Part shown: positions 1 through 6,448 of the stretch, piece after piece
How positions within the stretch are numbered: position 1 is the stretch's first letter
Layout: each line of letters starts with the position of its first letter
Position numbers and translations under genes: made by a program
The notes under the pieces: model-generated
Told to the model about the DNA's origin: nothing
Seen by the model: the letters and a program-made list of their open reading frames with translations, nothing else
The model's database searches: none
From: JBMNQI01 sp050944055
GTDB lineage: Bacteria; Bacillota; Clostridia; Oscillospirales; Oscillospiraceae
Reading direction: 5' to 3'
Length of the DNA stretch: 28,235 nucleotides
NCBI GenBank assembly: GCA_050944055.1
Contig: JBMNQI010000030.1
Location: 1 to 28,235 of the forward strand

Positions 1-88
1 TTTCAAATTTAATAATAAACACCCCCCGGCGGCCCCCCGGCCCGGCGCGGCCCGCCTGCTTGCGGACTAGGTGTGCCGGCGTAGTTTT

Positions 89-108
89 ATTTAGAAATTC
101 ATCAAAAT
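89..108. promoter_or_regulatory. Upstream copy of the SdpR-type operator
   Basis: ATTTAGA, a 6-nt spacer and TCAAAAT form an imperfect dyad that differs at one arm position from the perfect dyad at 140-159. It lies 4 bp upstream of the -35 element at 113-118. Short AT-rich palindromes like this are typical ArsR-family binding sites. Binding by the product of the next gene (178-471) is an inference from position and duplication. Confidence 0.6.
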
Positions 109-112
109 GTTC

Positions 113-141
113 TTGACAATGAAACCAAACAATGATATTAT
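113..141 (+). promoter_or_regulatory. Sigma-A promoter of the sdpR-sdpI operon
   Basis: TTGACA at 113-118 and TATTAT at 136-141 are separated by exactly 17 bp, close to the consensus for the housekeeping sigma factor. Transcription would start near 148, about 30 nt before the sdpR-like start codon. The -10 element overlaps the downstream operator copy, so repressor binding should block polymerase. Confidence 0.8.
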
Positions 142-159
142 TTAGAAAACCATCTAAAT
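140..159. promoter_or_regulatory. Downstream copy of the SdpR-type operator
   Basis: ATTTAGA (140-146) and TCTAAAT (153-159) form a perfect 7-bp inverted repeat around a 6-nt spacer. The site overlaps the last bases of the -10 element and the likely transcription start. Its centre is 51 bp from that of the related site at 89-108, close to five helical turns, so two dimers could sit on the same DNA face. The role as an autoregulatory operator is inferred. Confidence 0.65.
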
Positions 160-177
160 GAGAGGGGCGTTGAGGAT

Positions 178-471
178 ATGGGCAACACCTTCAAGGCTCT
201 GTCGGATGAAACGAGGCGCGGCATACTCTCTCTTCTCCGGGCAGGTCCGATGACGGCGGGGGAGATTTCCTCGCAGTTTGGCAAGACCGACGCGACTGTG
301 TCCCATCATCTCTCGGTGCTGCGGGACGCAGGGCTTATAAGCGACCGGAAAGAGGGCAAATTCATATACTACGAGCTGAATATGTCGGTTCTTGACGAAA
401 TAATAAAGTGGGTGGCCGCTTTGACGCATAACCCGCAAAAGGGGAGTGAGCAGGATGAAGAAGAAGCTTAA
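178..471 (+). CDS. sdpR: ArsR-family transcriptional repressor, SdpR-like
   Basis: This 97-residue protein is almost entirely one winged helix-turn-helix. Residues ~25-54 (MTAGEISSQFG, then DATVSHHLSVLRDAGL) make the recognition helix, and the wing is around KEGKFIYYEL. The CxC-type metal sites of arsenic/cadmium sensors are absent, so it is not a classical metal sensor. The next gene is an SdpI-family membrane protein whose start lies inside the end of this gene. This is the sdpR-sdpI arrangement of Bacillus subtilis, where SdpR represses its own operon and is held at the membrane by SdpI. The ATG at 178 follows AGGGGCG and GAGG sequences. Two operator-like dyads flank the promoter, which fits autorepression. 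The name is by family and context. Confidence 0.8.
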   Translation: MGNTFKALSDETRRGILSLLRAGPMTAGEISSQFGKTDATVSHHLSVLRDAGLISDRKEGKFIYYELNMSVLDEIIKWVAALTHNPQKGSEQDEEEA

Positions 472-1135
472 CACAACGCAGATTATTTCTTTGGTTATGT
501 CTTTGCTGCCTATTATCGTAACCGCGGTTTTCTACAGCCGCCTTCCCGACAGGATACCGACTCACTGGAATCTTGACGGGTCCGTAACCTATTCGGGCCG
601 CGGCCAGATTTGGATGATATCGGCCATGAGCTTAGTGCTGGGCCCGCTGCTTGTTTTCCTGCCGCGCATAGACCCGCGGAAAAGAAACTATGAGAAATTC
701 CAGAAATACTACGACGGCGTCGTCATCGTTTTCGTTGTATTCATGCTCGCGATTACCGGGATGGTCATCTCCGAGAGCTTCAAACCGGGCCGCCTCGCAA
801 TATCGACTATAGTCTGCGCCCTGGTCGGTCTGCTCTTTATCTTCATTGGCAATATAATGCCTAAGATAAAAAGCAACTTCTTCATGGGAATCAAAACCCC
901 GTGGACGCTCTCTTCCGACGTGGTGTGGTACAGGACGCACAGGATTGCCGGGATACTTTGGTTTATAGGCGGGCTGCTCATTATAGTTTCAAGCTTTGCC
1001 TTAAACGATGTGCCTCTGTTTGTATTGCTGATGGCGATTGTGGTTGTTATTTCCGTAGTGCCTTTCGTCATGTCCTACGTCTGGTACAGGAAGATTTCAA
1101 GGAATTCAGGCGATACGGGCGAAAAAGAGCAATAA
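455..1135 (+). CDS. sdpI: SdpI-family membrane protein with DUF1648 domain
   Basis: A 226-residue integral membrane protein with about six hydrophobic segments (~8-28, 51-69, 88-106, 115-134, 165-182, 187-208). Between the first two is the DUF1648 signature PDRIPTHWNLDG. Between segments 4 and 5 is the SdpI hallmark MPKIKSNFFMGIKTPWTL followed by VWYRTHR. In B. subtilis, SdpI gives immunity to the SdpC killing peptide and relays its presence by sequestering SdpR. I chose ATG 455, 9 nt after GGGGAG, over the in-frame GTG at 446, which is too close to that SD. It overlaps the end of the regulator gene by 17 nt, suggesting translational coupling. No sdpC, sdpA or sdpB gene is visible here, so the inducing signal is unknown. 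Confidence 0.85.
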   Translation: MKKKLNTTQIISLVMSLLPIIVTAVFYSRLPDRIPTHWNLDGSVTYSGRGQIWMISAMSLVLGPLLVFLPRIDPRKRNYEKFQKYYDGVVIVFVVFMLAITGMVISESFKPGRLAISTIVCALVGLLFIFIGNIMPKIKSNFFMGIKTPWTLSSDVVWYRTHRIAGILWFIGGLLIIVSSFALNDVPLFVLLMAIVVVISVVPFVMSYVWYRKISRNSGDTGEKEQ

Positions 1136-1160
1136 ATAACCGTAATTCAAATCAGGATTT

Positions 1161-1200
1161 GTAATGCCCTTTGCGCAAATAAACGCTAAGGGCATTACTT
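1161..1200 (+). terminator. Hairpin after sdpI, likely weak terminator
   Basis: An 11-bp stem (1161-1171 with 1188-1198, arm GTAATGCCCTT) closes a 16-nt loop that can add a GCG/CGC pair. Only a short T-run follows. It sits 26 nt after the sdpI stop, the right place for the operon terminator, but the short U-tract makes its strength uncertain. Confidence 0.55.
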
Positions 1201-1201
1201 T

Positions 1202-1271
1202 GCCGGCAGTGCGATAGACGGCGCATCGTAGGCCGGCGACTGTTTGTCAGGAACGCTCGTTGCCCGGGCAA
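1202..1271. repeat. Palindrome-rich spacer between sdpI and the S10 promoter
   Basis: Two dyads occur in a stretch with no open frame of note. GCCGGC (1202-1207) pairs with 1232-1237, and inside it TGCGAT (1210-1215) pairs with ATCGTA (1225-1230), giving an extended imperfect hairpin. TTGCCCGGGCAA at 1260-1271 is a perfect 12-bp palindrome. From 1272 to 1335 nothing else is recognisable. A protein-binding site, a small RNA or relics of a repeat are all possible. Confidence 0.4.
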
Positions 1272-1335
1272 TAAGCATTCTGCGGAAAAGACGGGATAAG
1301 TGGAATAATTGCGCGTTAAAAATTGAAAAAAACAC

Positions 1336-1364
1336 TTGACATCTCTAATGATATGTAATATTAT
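1336..1364 (+). promoter_or_regulatory. Strong sigma-A promoter of the S10 superoperon
   Basis: TTGACA at 1336-1341 and TATTAT at 1359-1364 are 17 bp apart, with A/T-rich sequence upstream of the -35 (an A-tract around 1325-1332, UP-element like). Transcription should begin near 1371. It is the only consensus promoter seen ahead of the long ribosomal gene run. Confidence 0.85.
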
Positions 1365-1370
1365 TTCCTA

Positions 1371-1626
1371 GCGGCCCAATCCGGGGCCGTCGGTATTACT
1401 GCGATGAAACGAGAGATTGCGGAGGCAAAAATCCGGTAACTTTCGTGGAGTATGTCCGTCAATCGGGCGGCTGAGGGATATTCTGCGGTGCGCTGCACCC
1501 TGTTTTGACCGGCCGGAGCTAATTTTGGGCCGGTTTTTTCGTAGGGGATTATGACACACACGGCGAAGCTGACAGATTATTTCTCACCGTACGCTCAAAA
1601 ACGTACGTTGATAAGGAGGAAACCCA
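1371..1626 (+). promoter_or_regulatory. Structured 5' leader of the S10 operon
   Basis: About 255 nt separate the predicted start site from rpsJ. The RNA can form several hairpins: CGGCCC 1372-1377 with 1384-1389; CTGCGAT with ATTGCGG around 1400-1430 (some G-U pairs); GGTGC 1487-1491 with 1495-1499; the terminator at 1508-1539; and CGTACG 1588-1593 with 1602-1607 just before the SD at 1613-1620. A leader with an internal terminator is what an attenuation-controlled r-protein operon would have. In E. coli, L4 controls the S10 operon through its leader, but no homology to that RNA is visible here and the ligand is unknown. No T-box, L10-leader or known riboswitch motif was recognised. Confidence 0.65.
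1508..1539 (+). terminator. Intrinsic terminator (attenuator) inside the S10 leader
   Basis: CCGGCC (1509-1514) pairs with GGCCGG (1528-1533), extended by A1508-T1534, and six T residues follow (1534-1539). The form is a classic rho-independent terminator, yet it lies ~140 nt after the promoter and ~90 nt before rpsJ. It would stop all ribosomal transcription unless bypassed. One possible competing pairing is TCCGG near 1431-1435 with CCGGA at 1513-1517. Confidence 0.75.
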
Positions 1627-1941
1627 ATGGCACAGCAGAAGGAAATGATTCGCATAAGGCTCAAGGCGTATGACCACCAGCTCATAGACCAGAGCGCGGA
1701 ACGCATAGTCGAGACGGCAAAGCGCACAGGCGCCAACGTCTCCGGGCCCATACCCCTCCCCACGCAGAAGGAGGTCGTCACGATTTTGCGCGCGGTTCAC
1801 AAGTATAAGGACAGCCGCGAGCAGTTTGAACGCCGCACGCACAAGCGCCTGATCGATATTTTAAGGCCCAACGCCAAGACAGTGGAAGCTCTTATGTCGC
1901 TGGACCTTCCCGCCGGCGTCGAGATAGAAATCAAGCTGTAG
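1627..1941 (+). CDS. rpsJ: 30S ribosomal protein S10
   Basis: Protein of 104 residues, the normal S10 length, located in the 30S head; in many bacteria S10 (NusE) is also a transcription antitermination factor. Recognisable blocks are IRIRLKAYDHQLID near the N-terminus, the long-loop sequence GPIPLPT at ~40-46 and THKRLIDI at ~71-78. The ATG at 1627 follows a strong AAGGAGGA (1613-1620). It opens the superoperon and is separated from rplC by an unusually long spacer of 132 nt. No str operon genes (rpsL, rpsG, fusA, tuf) precede it here. Confidence 0.98.
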   Translation: MAQQKEMIRIRLKAYDHQLIDQSAERIVETAKRTGANVSGPIPLPTQKEVVTILRAVHKYKDSREQFERRTHKRLIDILRPNAKTVEALMSLDLPAGVEIEIKL

Positions 1942-2073
1942 CCGCGTTAACTACATTCAAGGCAGCAACCATGGAGTATTGGGACATAGATTCCGGAAAA
2001 AGCGTCCGGCCCGACCTCTGTGAGTCATGTTGGCGCAAGCCAACCAATAACTAATAGGAGGACAGTTTCAAAG
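1942..2073 (+). other. Structured rpsJ-rplC spacer
   Basis: This 132-nt gap is long for an operon whose other gaps are mostly under 30 nt. It contains two hairpins: CCGGA 1993-1997 with TCCGG 2005-2009, and GTTGGC 2029-2034 with GCCAAC 2039-2044 closed by a GCAA (GNRA) tetraloop. The rplC SD AGGAGGA follows at 2056-2062. There is no T-run, so it is not an intrinsic terminator. A processing or translational control element is possible. Confidence 0.5.
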
Positions 2074-2706
2074 ATGGAAAAAGCGATCATCGGCAGAAAA
2101 GTGGGCATGACCCAGGTCTTTGACGCCGACGGCAAGGTGATACCGGTCACGGTCATAGAGGCCGGCCCCTGCGTTGTAGTTCAGAAAAAGACAGAAGAAA
2201 AAGACGGTTATACCGCCGTACAGCTCGGCTTCGGCGAAACCGCGGAGCGCAAGCTCCCCAAGCCCGAGCTCGGCCACTTCAAGAAGGCCGGGACGGCCGT
2301 TAAGAGATACCTGAAGGAATTCAGGCTCGACGGCTCGAACCTGAACGTCGGGGACGAGGTCAAGGTCGATATCTTCGCCGAGGGCGACAGAGTCGACGTA
2401 ACAGGCGTTTCAAAGGGCAAGGGATTTGCCGGCGTAATCAAGCGCTGGAATGCACATAGAGGGGCGGAAAGCCACGGCGGCGGCCCCGTTCACAGACATG
2501 CCGGCTCCATGTCGGCCAACTCGGATCCTTCCCGCATCTTCCCGGGCAAAATAGGCGCGGGTCATATGGGGACGGAGCAGGTCACGGTTTTGAACCTTGA
2601 CGTCGTCAAGGTCGACCCCGAGCTGAACCTCATCGCCGTACGCGGCGCTGTTCCCGGCCCGAAGGGCGGGATCGTATCGATCCGCAACACGGTAAAGAAC
2701 GCGTAG
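2074..2706 (+). CDS. rplC: 50S ribosomal protein L3
   Basis: Protein of 210 residues with the L3 opening AIIGRKVGMTQVF and the conserved central extension GKGFAGVIKRW...GPVHRHAGS...FPGKIGAGHMG. This extension reaches towards the peptidyl transferase centre. L3 is an early assembly protein that binds 23S rRNA domain VI. The frame is open 54 nt further upstream from another ATG, but ATG 2074 has a proper SD (AGGAGGA, 11 nt away) and matches the family N-terminus. The stop is 16 nt before rplD. Confidence 0.98.
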   Translation: MEKAIIGRKVGMTQVFDADGKVIPVTVIEAGPCVVVQKKTEEKDGYTAVQLGFGETAERKLPKPELGHFKKAGTAVKRYLKEFRLDGSNLNVGDEVKVDIFAEGDRVDVTGVSKGKGFAGVIKRWNAHRGAESHGGGPVHRHAGSMSANSDPSRIFPGKIGAGHMGTEQVTVLNLDVVKVDPELNLIAVRGAVPGPKGGIVSIRNTVKNA

Positions 2707-2722
2707 AAGGAGGAGAGGAATC

Positions 2723-3349
2723 ATGCCTAAGGCTAGTTTATATAATATGGCCGGCGAAAAGCTCGGAGAAGTCGAGCTCAGCGAGGCCGTTTTCGGCATA
2801 GAGCCGAACAAATACGTCCTGCATGACTCTGTGAAAAACTACCTGGCCAACCAGAGACAGGGCACTCAGAGCGCGCTGACACGCGCCGAGGTTTCCGGCG
2901 GCGGCAGAAAGCCTTGGAGGCAGAAGGGCACAGGCCGCGCACGCCACGGCAGCACAAGGGCTCCGCAGTGGACACACGGCGGAATCGTATTCGCCCCCAA
3001 GCCCAGAGACTATTCGTACACGCTCAACAAGAAGGTAAGAAGGTTGGCAATGAAGAGCGCGCTGTCCGCAAAGGCGGCCGACGGAAAGGTTTACGTTATC
3101 GACGACCTCAACATGGACACCATTAAAACCAAGAAATTTGTCGAATTTCTTTCAAAGCTGGAAGTCGCGGGCAAGGCCCTCGTCGTAACTCCCGAAGTGC
3201 GCGAAAACGTAATTAAGTCAGCCCGCAACATACCGGGCGTGAAGACAACGATTGCCACCATTCTCAGCCCGTACGACATTTTGAACTCCGGCAGCTTTAT
3301 TGTCGATAAGGCCGCCCTTGAGCGCATCGAGGAGGTGTACTCCAAGTGA
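2723..3349 (+). CDS. rplD: 50S ribosomal protein L4
   Basis: Protein of 208 residues. The long basic loop that lines the peptide exit tunnel is evident around residues 45-95 (GGGRKPWRQKGTGRARHGS, then PQWTHGGIVF), followed by the globular domain with VIDDLNM. In E. coli, L4 also represses the S10 operon by binding its leader, so it is the first candidate ligand for the attenuator at 1371-1626; that link is inferred. SD AAGGAGGAG precedes the ATG. The last 4 nt overlap the GTG of rplW. Confidence 0.98.
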   Translation: MPKASLYNMAGEKLGEVELSEAVFGIEPNKYVLHDSVKNYLANQRQGTQSALTRAEVSGGGRKPWRQKGTGRARHGSTRAPQWTHGGIVFAPKPRDYSYTLNKKVRRLAMKSALSAKAADGKVYVIDDLNMDTIKTKKFVEFLSKLEVAGKALVVTPEVRENVIKSARNIPGVKTTIATILSPYDILNSGSFIVDKAALERIEEVYSK

Positions 3350-3642
3350 AAAATCCCTACGACATTTTAAGGCGCCCCATTATTACAGAGCAGTCGATGG
3401 CCGAAACCGAGAACAAGAAGTATGTCTTCGAGGTCGCCCGCGACGCCAACAAGATAGAGATTAAGAAGGCCGTCGAGGAGATCTTCAAGGTCAAGGTCTC
3501 GAAGGTCACGACGCTGAACATGCTGGGCAAAAAGAAGCGCCTGCGCACACAGATACCGGGTACGCGTCCGGCATGGAAAAAGGCGACAGTCAAGCTGACC
3601 CCCGACTCGAAGTCCATCGAGTTCTTCGAGGGTATGGTGTAA
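3346..3642 (+). CDS. rplW: 50S ribosomal protein L23
   Basis: Protein of 98 residues. The N-terminal PYDILRRPIITEQSM, the core YVFEVARDANKIEIKKAVEEIF and the loop KKKRLRTQIPGTRPAWKKA are typical of L23. This protein sits at the tunnel exit and docks trigger factor and SRP. It starts with GTG at 3346, inside a GTGA overlap with the rplD stop, and AGGAGG lies within the end of rplD. Its translation is probably coupled to L4. Confidence 0.97.
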   Translation: MKNPYDILRRPIITEQSMAETENKKYVFEVARDANKIEIKKAVEEIFKVKVSKVTTLNMLGKKKRLRTQIPGTRPAWKKATVKLTPDSKSIEFFEGMV

Positions 3643-3654
3643 GGAGGAAAAGTA

Positions 3655-4488
3655 ATGGCTATAAAAAGCTTCAGGCCTACGACACCGTCCAGGAGGCACA
3701 TGACCGTTTCGGCTTTCGACGGTATCGATAAAAAGGCAAAACCCGAGCGCAGCCTGACAGAGGTTCTTAAAAAGAATTCGGGCCGCAACAACTACGGACG
3801 CATAACGGTACGCCACAAGGGCGGCGGAAACAAGCGCAAGTACCGCATTATAGACTTCAAGCGCGACAAGACGGATATGCCGGCCGAGGTCCTGCGCCTT
3901 GAGTACGACCCCAACCGCTCCGCGAATATAGCGCTTCTGCAGTACGAGGACGGCGAGAAACGCTATATCCTCGCGCCGGTCGGCCTAAACCCCGGCGACA
4001 AGGTCATATCCTCAGCCAGCGCGGATATAAAGCCCGGCAACGCGCTCCCGCTTTCCAATATCCCGCTCGGCACGGTTATACACAACATCGAGCTCAACCC
4101 CGGAAAGGGCGCCCAGCTCGTCCGCGCGGCCGGAACCTCCGCCCAGCTCATGGCGAAGGAGGGCAACACCGTTCAGGTGAGGCTCGCCTCCGGCGAAGTC
4201 AGGATAGTGAGGCCAAATTGCCTGGCGACTATAGGCCAGGTCGGCAACATCGACTATGAGAATATCAGCATAGGAAAGGCCGGCCGCAAGCGCCACATGG
4301 GAATCCGCCCGACAGTCCGCGGTTCCGTCATGAACCCGGTCGACCACCCGCACGGCGGCGGCGAAGGCAAGTCCCCCATCGGACGGCCGGGCCCCGTTAC
4401 TCCATGGGGCAAGCCTACGCTGGGGTACAAGACACGCAAGAAGAGTACGAACGACAAGTACATCGTGCGTCGTCGCGATGAAAAGTAA
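3655..4488 (+). CDS. rplB: 50S ribosomal protein L2
   Basis: Protein of 277 residues, full family length. The N-terminal KSFRPTTPSRR, the RNA-binding core NNYGRITVRHKGGGNKRKYR and the C-terminal NPVDHPHGGGEGKSPIG are all present. This C-terminal block carries the conserved histidine near the peptidyl transferase centre. L2 is needed for subunit joining and peptide bond formation. SD AAGGAGG is 8 nt before the ATG; the gap from rplW is 12 nt. Confidence 0.98.
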   Translation: MAIKSFRPTTPSRRHMTVSAFDGIDKKAKPERSLTEVLKKNSGRNNYGRITVRHKGGGNKRKYRIIDFKRDKTDMPAEVLRLEYDPNRSANIALLQYEDGEKRYILAPVGLNPGDKVISSASADIKPGNALPLSNIPLGTVIHNIELNPGKGAQLVRAAGTSAQLMAKEGNTVQVRLASGEVRIVRPNCLATIGQVGNIDYENISIGKAGRKRHMGIRPTVRGSVMNPVDHPHGGGEGKSPIGRPGPVTPWGKPTLGYKTRKKSTNDKYIVRRRDEK

Positions 4489-4509
4489 GCGGTAAGGAGG
4501 CTATATTAA

Positions 4510-4788
4510 ATGAGCAGAAGTATTAAAAAAGGCCCGTTTGTAGCTCCGGAGCTGCTTAAGAGGGTCGAAGAACTCAATAAGTCCGGCGAAAAGCGCGTGC
4601 TGCGAACCTGGTCGAGGGCATCCACCATTTTCCCCGCATTTGTCGGCCACACAATAGCAGTTCACGACGGCCGCAAGCACGTACCCGTATATATCACAGA
4701 AGACATGGTAGGTCATAAGCTCGGCGAGTTCGCCCCCACCCGCACTTTCAGAGGTCACGCCGGTGGTAAGACCTCCAAGGCGAAGTAA
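4510..4788 (+). CDS. rpsS: 30S ribosomal protein S19
   Basis: Protein of 92 residues. It begins SRSIKKGPFVAPELL and carries TWSRASTIFPAFVGHTIAVHDGRKHVPVYIT, then LGEFAPTRTFRGH, which define S19 along its length. It binds the head of the 30S subunit next to S13 and contacts A-site tRNA. SD AAGGAGG lies 10 nt before the ATG. Confidence 0.98.
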   Translation: MSRSIKKGPFVAPELLKRVEELNKSGEKRVLRTWSRASTIFPAFVGHTIAVHDGRKHVPVYITEDMVGHKLGEFAPTRTFRGHAGGKTSKAK

Positions 4789-4802
4789 GGGAGGACGAAT
4801 AA

Positions 4803-5138
4803 ATGGAAGCCAGAGCACAGCTTAACTACTGCCGCATAGCTCCGCGCAAGGTCAAAATAGTCTGCGACATGATCCGGGGCAAGGACGTAAAGACTGCCGC
4901 AGCTCTTTTGGAGAATACCCCCAAGGCCGCTTCTGAGCCTATGATAAAGCTTCTCAAAAGCGCCTGCGCCAACGCAGAGAACAATCACTCGATGGATCCG
5001 GAAAAGCTCTACGTCTCCGAGACGTACGCCAACCCCGGCCCGATACTCAAGAGGATAAGGCCGAGGGCTCAGGGCAGGGCGTTCCGAATCAACAAGAGGA
5101 CGTCGCACATTACCATCGTTGTGCGCGAGAAGGAATAG
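4803..5138 (+). CDS. rplV: 50S ribosomal protein L22
   Basis: Protein of 111 residues, with the N-terminal LNYCRIAPRKVKIVCDMIRG and the extended beta-hairpin region around PGPILKRIRPRAQGRAFRI. This hairpin lines the exit tunnel constriction, where macrolide-resistance changes arise in other species. A GGGAGGA SD precedes the ATG. The frame ends 10 nt before rpsC. Confidence 0.97.
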   Translation: MEARAQLNYCRIAPRKVKIVCDMIRGKDVKTAAALLENTPKAASEPMIKLLKSACANAENNHSMDPEKLYVSETYANPGPILKRIRPRAQGRAFRINKRTSHITIVVREKE

Positions 5139-5148
5139 GGGGCAGATT

Positions 5149-6012
5149 ATGGGACAGAAAGTTCATCCGCACGGACTCCGCGTCGGCGTTATAAAAGACT
5201 GGGATTCCCGCTGGTATGCCAGAAACGATAAGGTGGGAGATCTCCTCGTCGAGGATAACAATATCAGAAAGTTCCTGAAAAAGACCTGCTACAACGCGGG
5301 CGTACCCAGGGTCGAGATAGAGCGCGACAGCAGCAAGGTGCGCATTTACATGCACTGCGCGCGCCCGGGCGTCGTAATCGGCAAGGGCGGCACGGAAATA
5401 GAACGTCTCCGCCTGCAGGTTGAGAAAATGATTGGCAAGCCCGTAGCGCTCAATATAGTCGAGGTCAAGTCTCCCGACTTAAACGCCCAGCTCGTAGCCG
5501 AGAACATCGCTCAGCAGCTTGAAAAGCGCATAAGCTTCCGCAGGGCTATGAAAAACGCAATGGGAAGAGCAATGCGCATGGGCGCGAAGGGCATCAAGAC
5601 CATGGTGTCCGGGCGGCTCGGCGGCGCCGAGATAGCCAGAAGCGAGCACTATCACGAGGGCACGATTCCGCTGCAGACAATTAGGGCCGACATCGACTAC
5701 GGCTTTGCCGAGGCGGCGACCACTTACGGCCGCATCGGCGTCAAGGTCTGGATATATAAGGGCGAAGTGCTTTCCCAGCAGCTGCGCACAACGCCGCGCA
5801 CCATGGACACCTCCCGCCCGCCGCGCTCCGACAGGCCGAGGCGCGACAGGGGAGACCGCGGCGGAGACCGCAGAAGCGGCCGCGGCGGCAACAGGCCCCA
5901 GGGCAGCGACAACCGCCCTCAGGGACAGGCAGGCAGCCGCCCCTATTCAGGGCGCAGCCAGGGAGGCCAGAACAGGCGCCCCAACACACCTAAGGAAGGA
6001 GGCAGCAACTGA
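5149..6012 (+). CDS. rpsC: 30S ribosomal protein S3 with long Arg/Gly-rich tail
   Basis: Protein of 287 residues. Residues 1-212 are a complete S3: GQKVHPHGLRVG at the start, the type-2 KH domain with VVIGKGG at ~76-81, and the C-terminal domain with GRLGGAEIARSE and IRADIDYG. S3 lines the mRNA entry tunnel and helps unwind mRNA. Residues ~213-287 are a low-complexity tail rich in Arg, Gly, Asp, Gln and Pro (for example RRDRGDRGGD), which plain S3 lacks (usually ~210-235 residues). It is in frame with no internal stop and is followed directly by rplP. I use ATG 5149, after GGGGGCAG, not the GTG 30 nt upstream inside rplV. The TGA overlaps the rplP ATG by one base. Confidence 0.96.
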   Translation: MGQKVHPHGLRVGVIKDWDSRWYARNDKVGDLLVEDNNIRKFLKKTCYNAGVPRVEIERDSSKVRIYMHCARPGVVIGKGGTEIERLRLQVEKMIGKPVALNIVEVKSPDLNAQLVAENIAQQLEKRISFRRAMKNAMGRAMRMGAKGIKTMVSGRLGGAEIARSEHYHEGTIPLQTIRADIDYGFAEAATTYGRIGVKVWIYKGEVLSQQLRTTPRTMDTSRPPRSDRPRRDRGDRGGDRRSGRGGNRPQGSDNRPQGQAGSRPYSGRSQGGQNRRPNTPKEGGSN

Positions 6013-6446
6013 TGCTTCTCCCTAAGAGAGTAAAATACCGCAGAGTCCACAGAGGCCGCATGACCGGCAAGGCCACAAGAGGCAATACGGTCACATACGG
6101 CGAGTACGGTCTCGTCGCGACGGAGCCTTCGTGGATTACGAGCAATCAGATAGAAGCCGCCCGTATCGCCATGACGCGCTATACAAAGAGGGGCGGCAAG
6201 GTCTGGATAAAGATCTTCCCCCACAAGCCCGTGACGGAAAAGCCCGCCGAGACACGTATGGGTTCCGGTAAAGGCTCGCCCGAATACTGGGTAGCCGTCG
6301 TAAAGCCCGGCAGAGTCATGTTCGAGATTGCCGGAGTAACCGAGGAGGTCGCGCACGAGGCGCTCCGTCTGGCCGGCCATAAACTGCCCTGCAAGACCAA
6401 GATTGTCAAAGCAGAGAGCGCCGATACCGAGACAGGTGGTGAATAA
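6012..6446 (+). CDS. rplP: 50S ribosomal protein L16
   Basis: Protein of 144 residues. Starting MLLPKRVKYRRVHRGRM, with the block TKRGGKVWIKIFPHKPVT and GSGKGSPEYWVAVVKPGR, it matches L16 throughout. L16 is a late assembly protein that helps place A-site tRNA. The ATG shares its first base with the rpsC stop (TGATG); the SD AAGGAGG lies inside the rpsC tail, so the two are coupled. Confidence 0.98.
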   Translation: MLLPKRVKYRRVHRGRMTGKATRGNTVTYGEYGLVATEPSWITSNQIEAARIAMTRYTKRGGKVWIKIFPHKPVTEKPAETRMGSGKGSPEYWVAVVKPGRVMFEIAGVTEEVAHEALRLAGHKLPCKTKIVKAESADTETGGE

Positions 6447-6448
6447 CG

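Noticed and set aside
1..88. C/G-rich tract at the left edge followed by AT-rich operator region
   Set aside because: Low-complexity GC runs with no clear gene, stem or motif; possible end of an upstream element cut by the window edge, but nothing can be supported.
1371..1539. S10 leader as a T-box or an L10-type leader
   Set aside because: It lacks the GGTGGNACCGCG T-box sequence and no L10-leader core was found.
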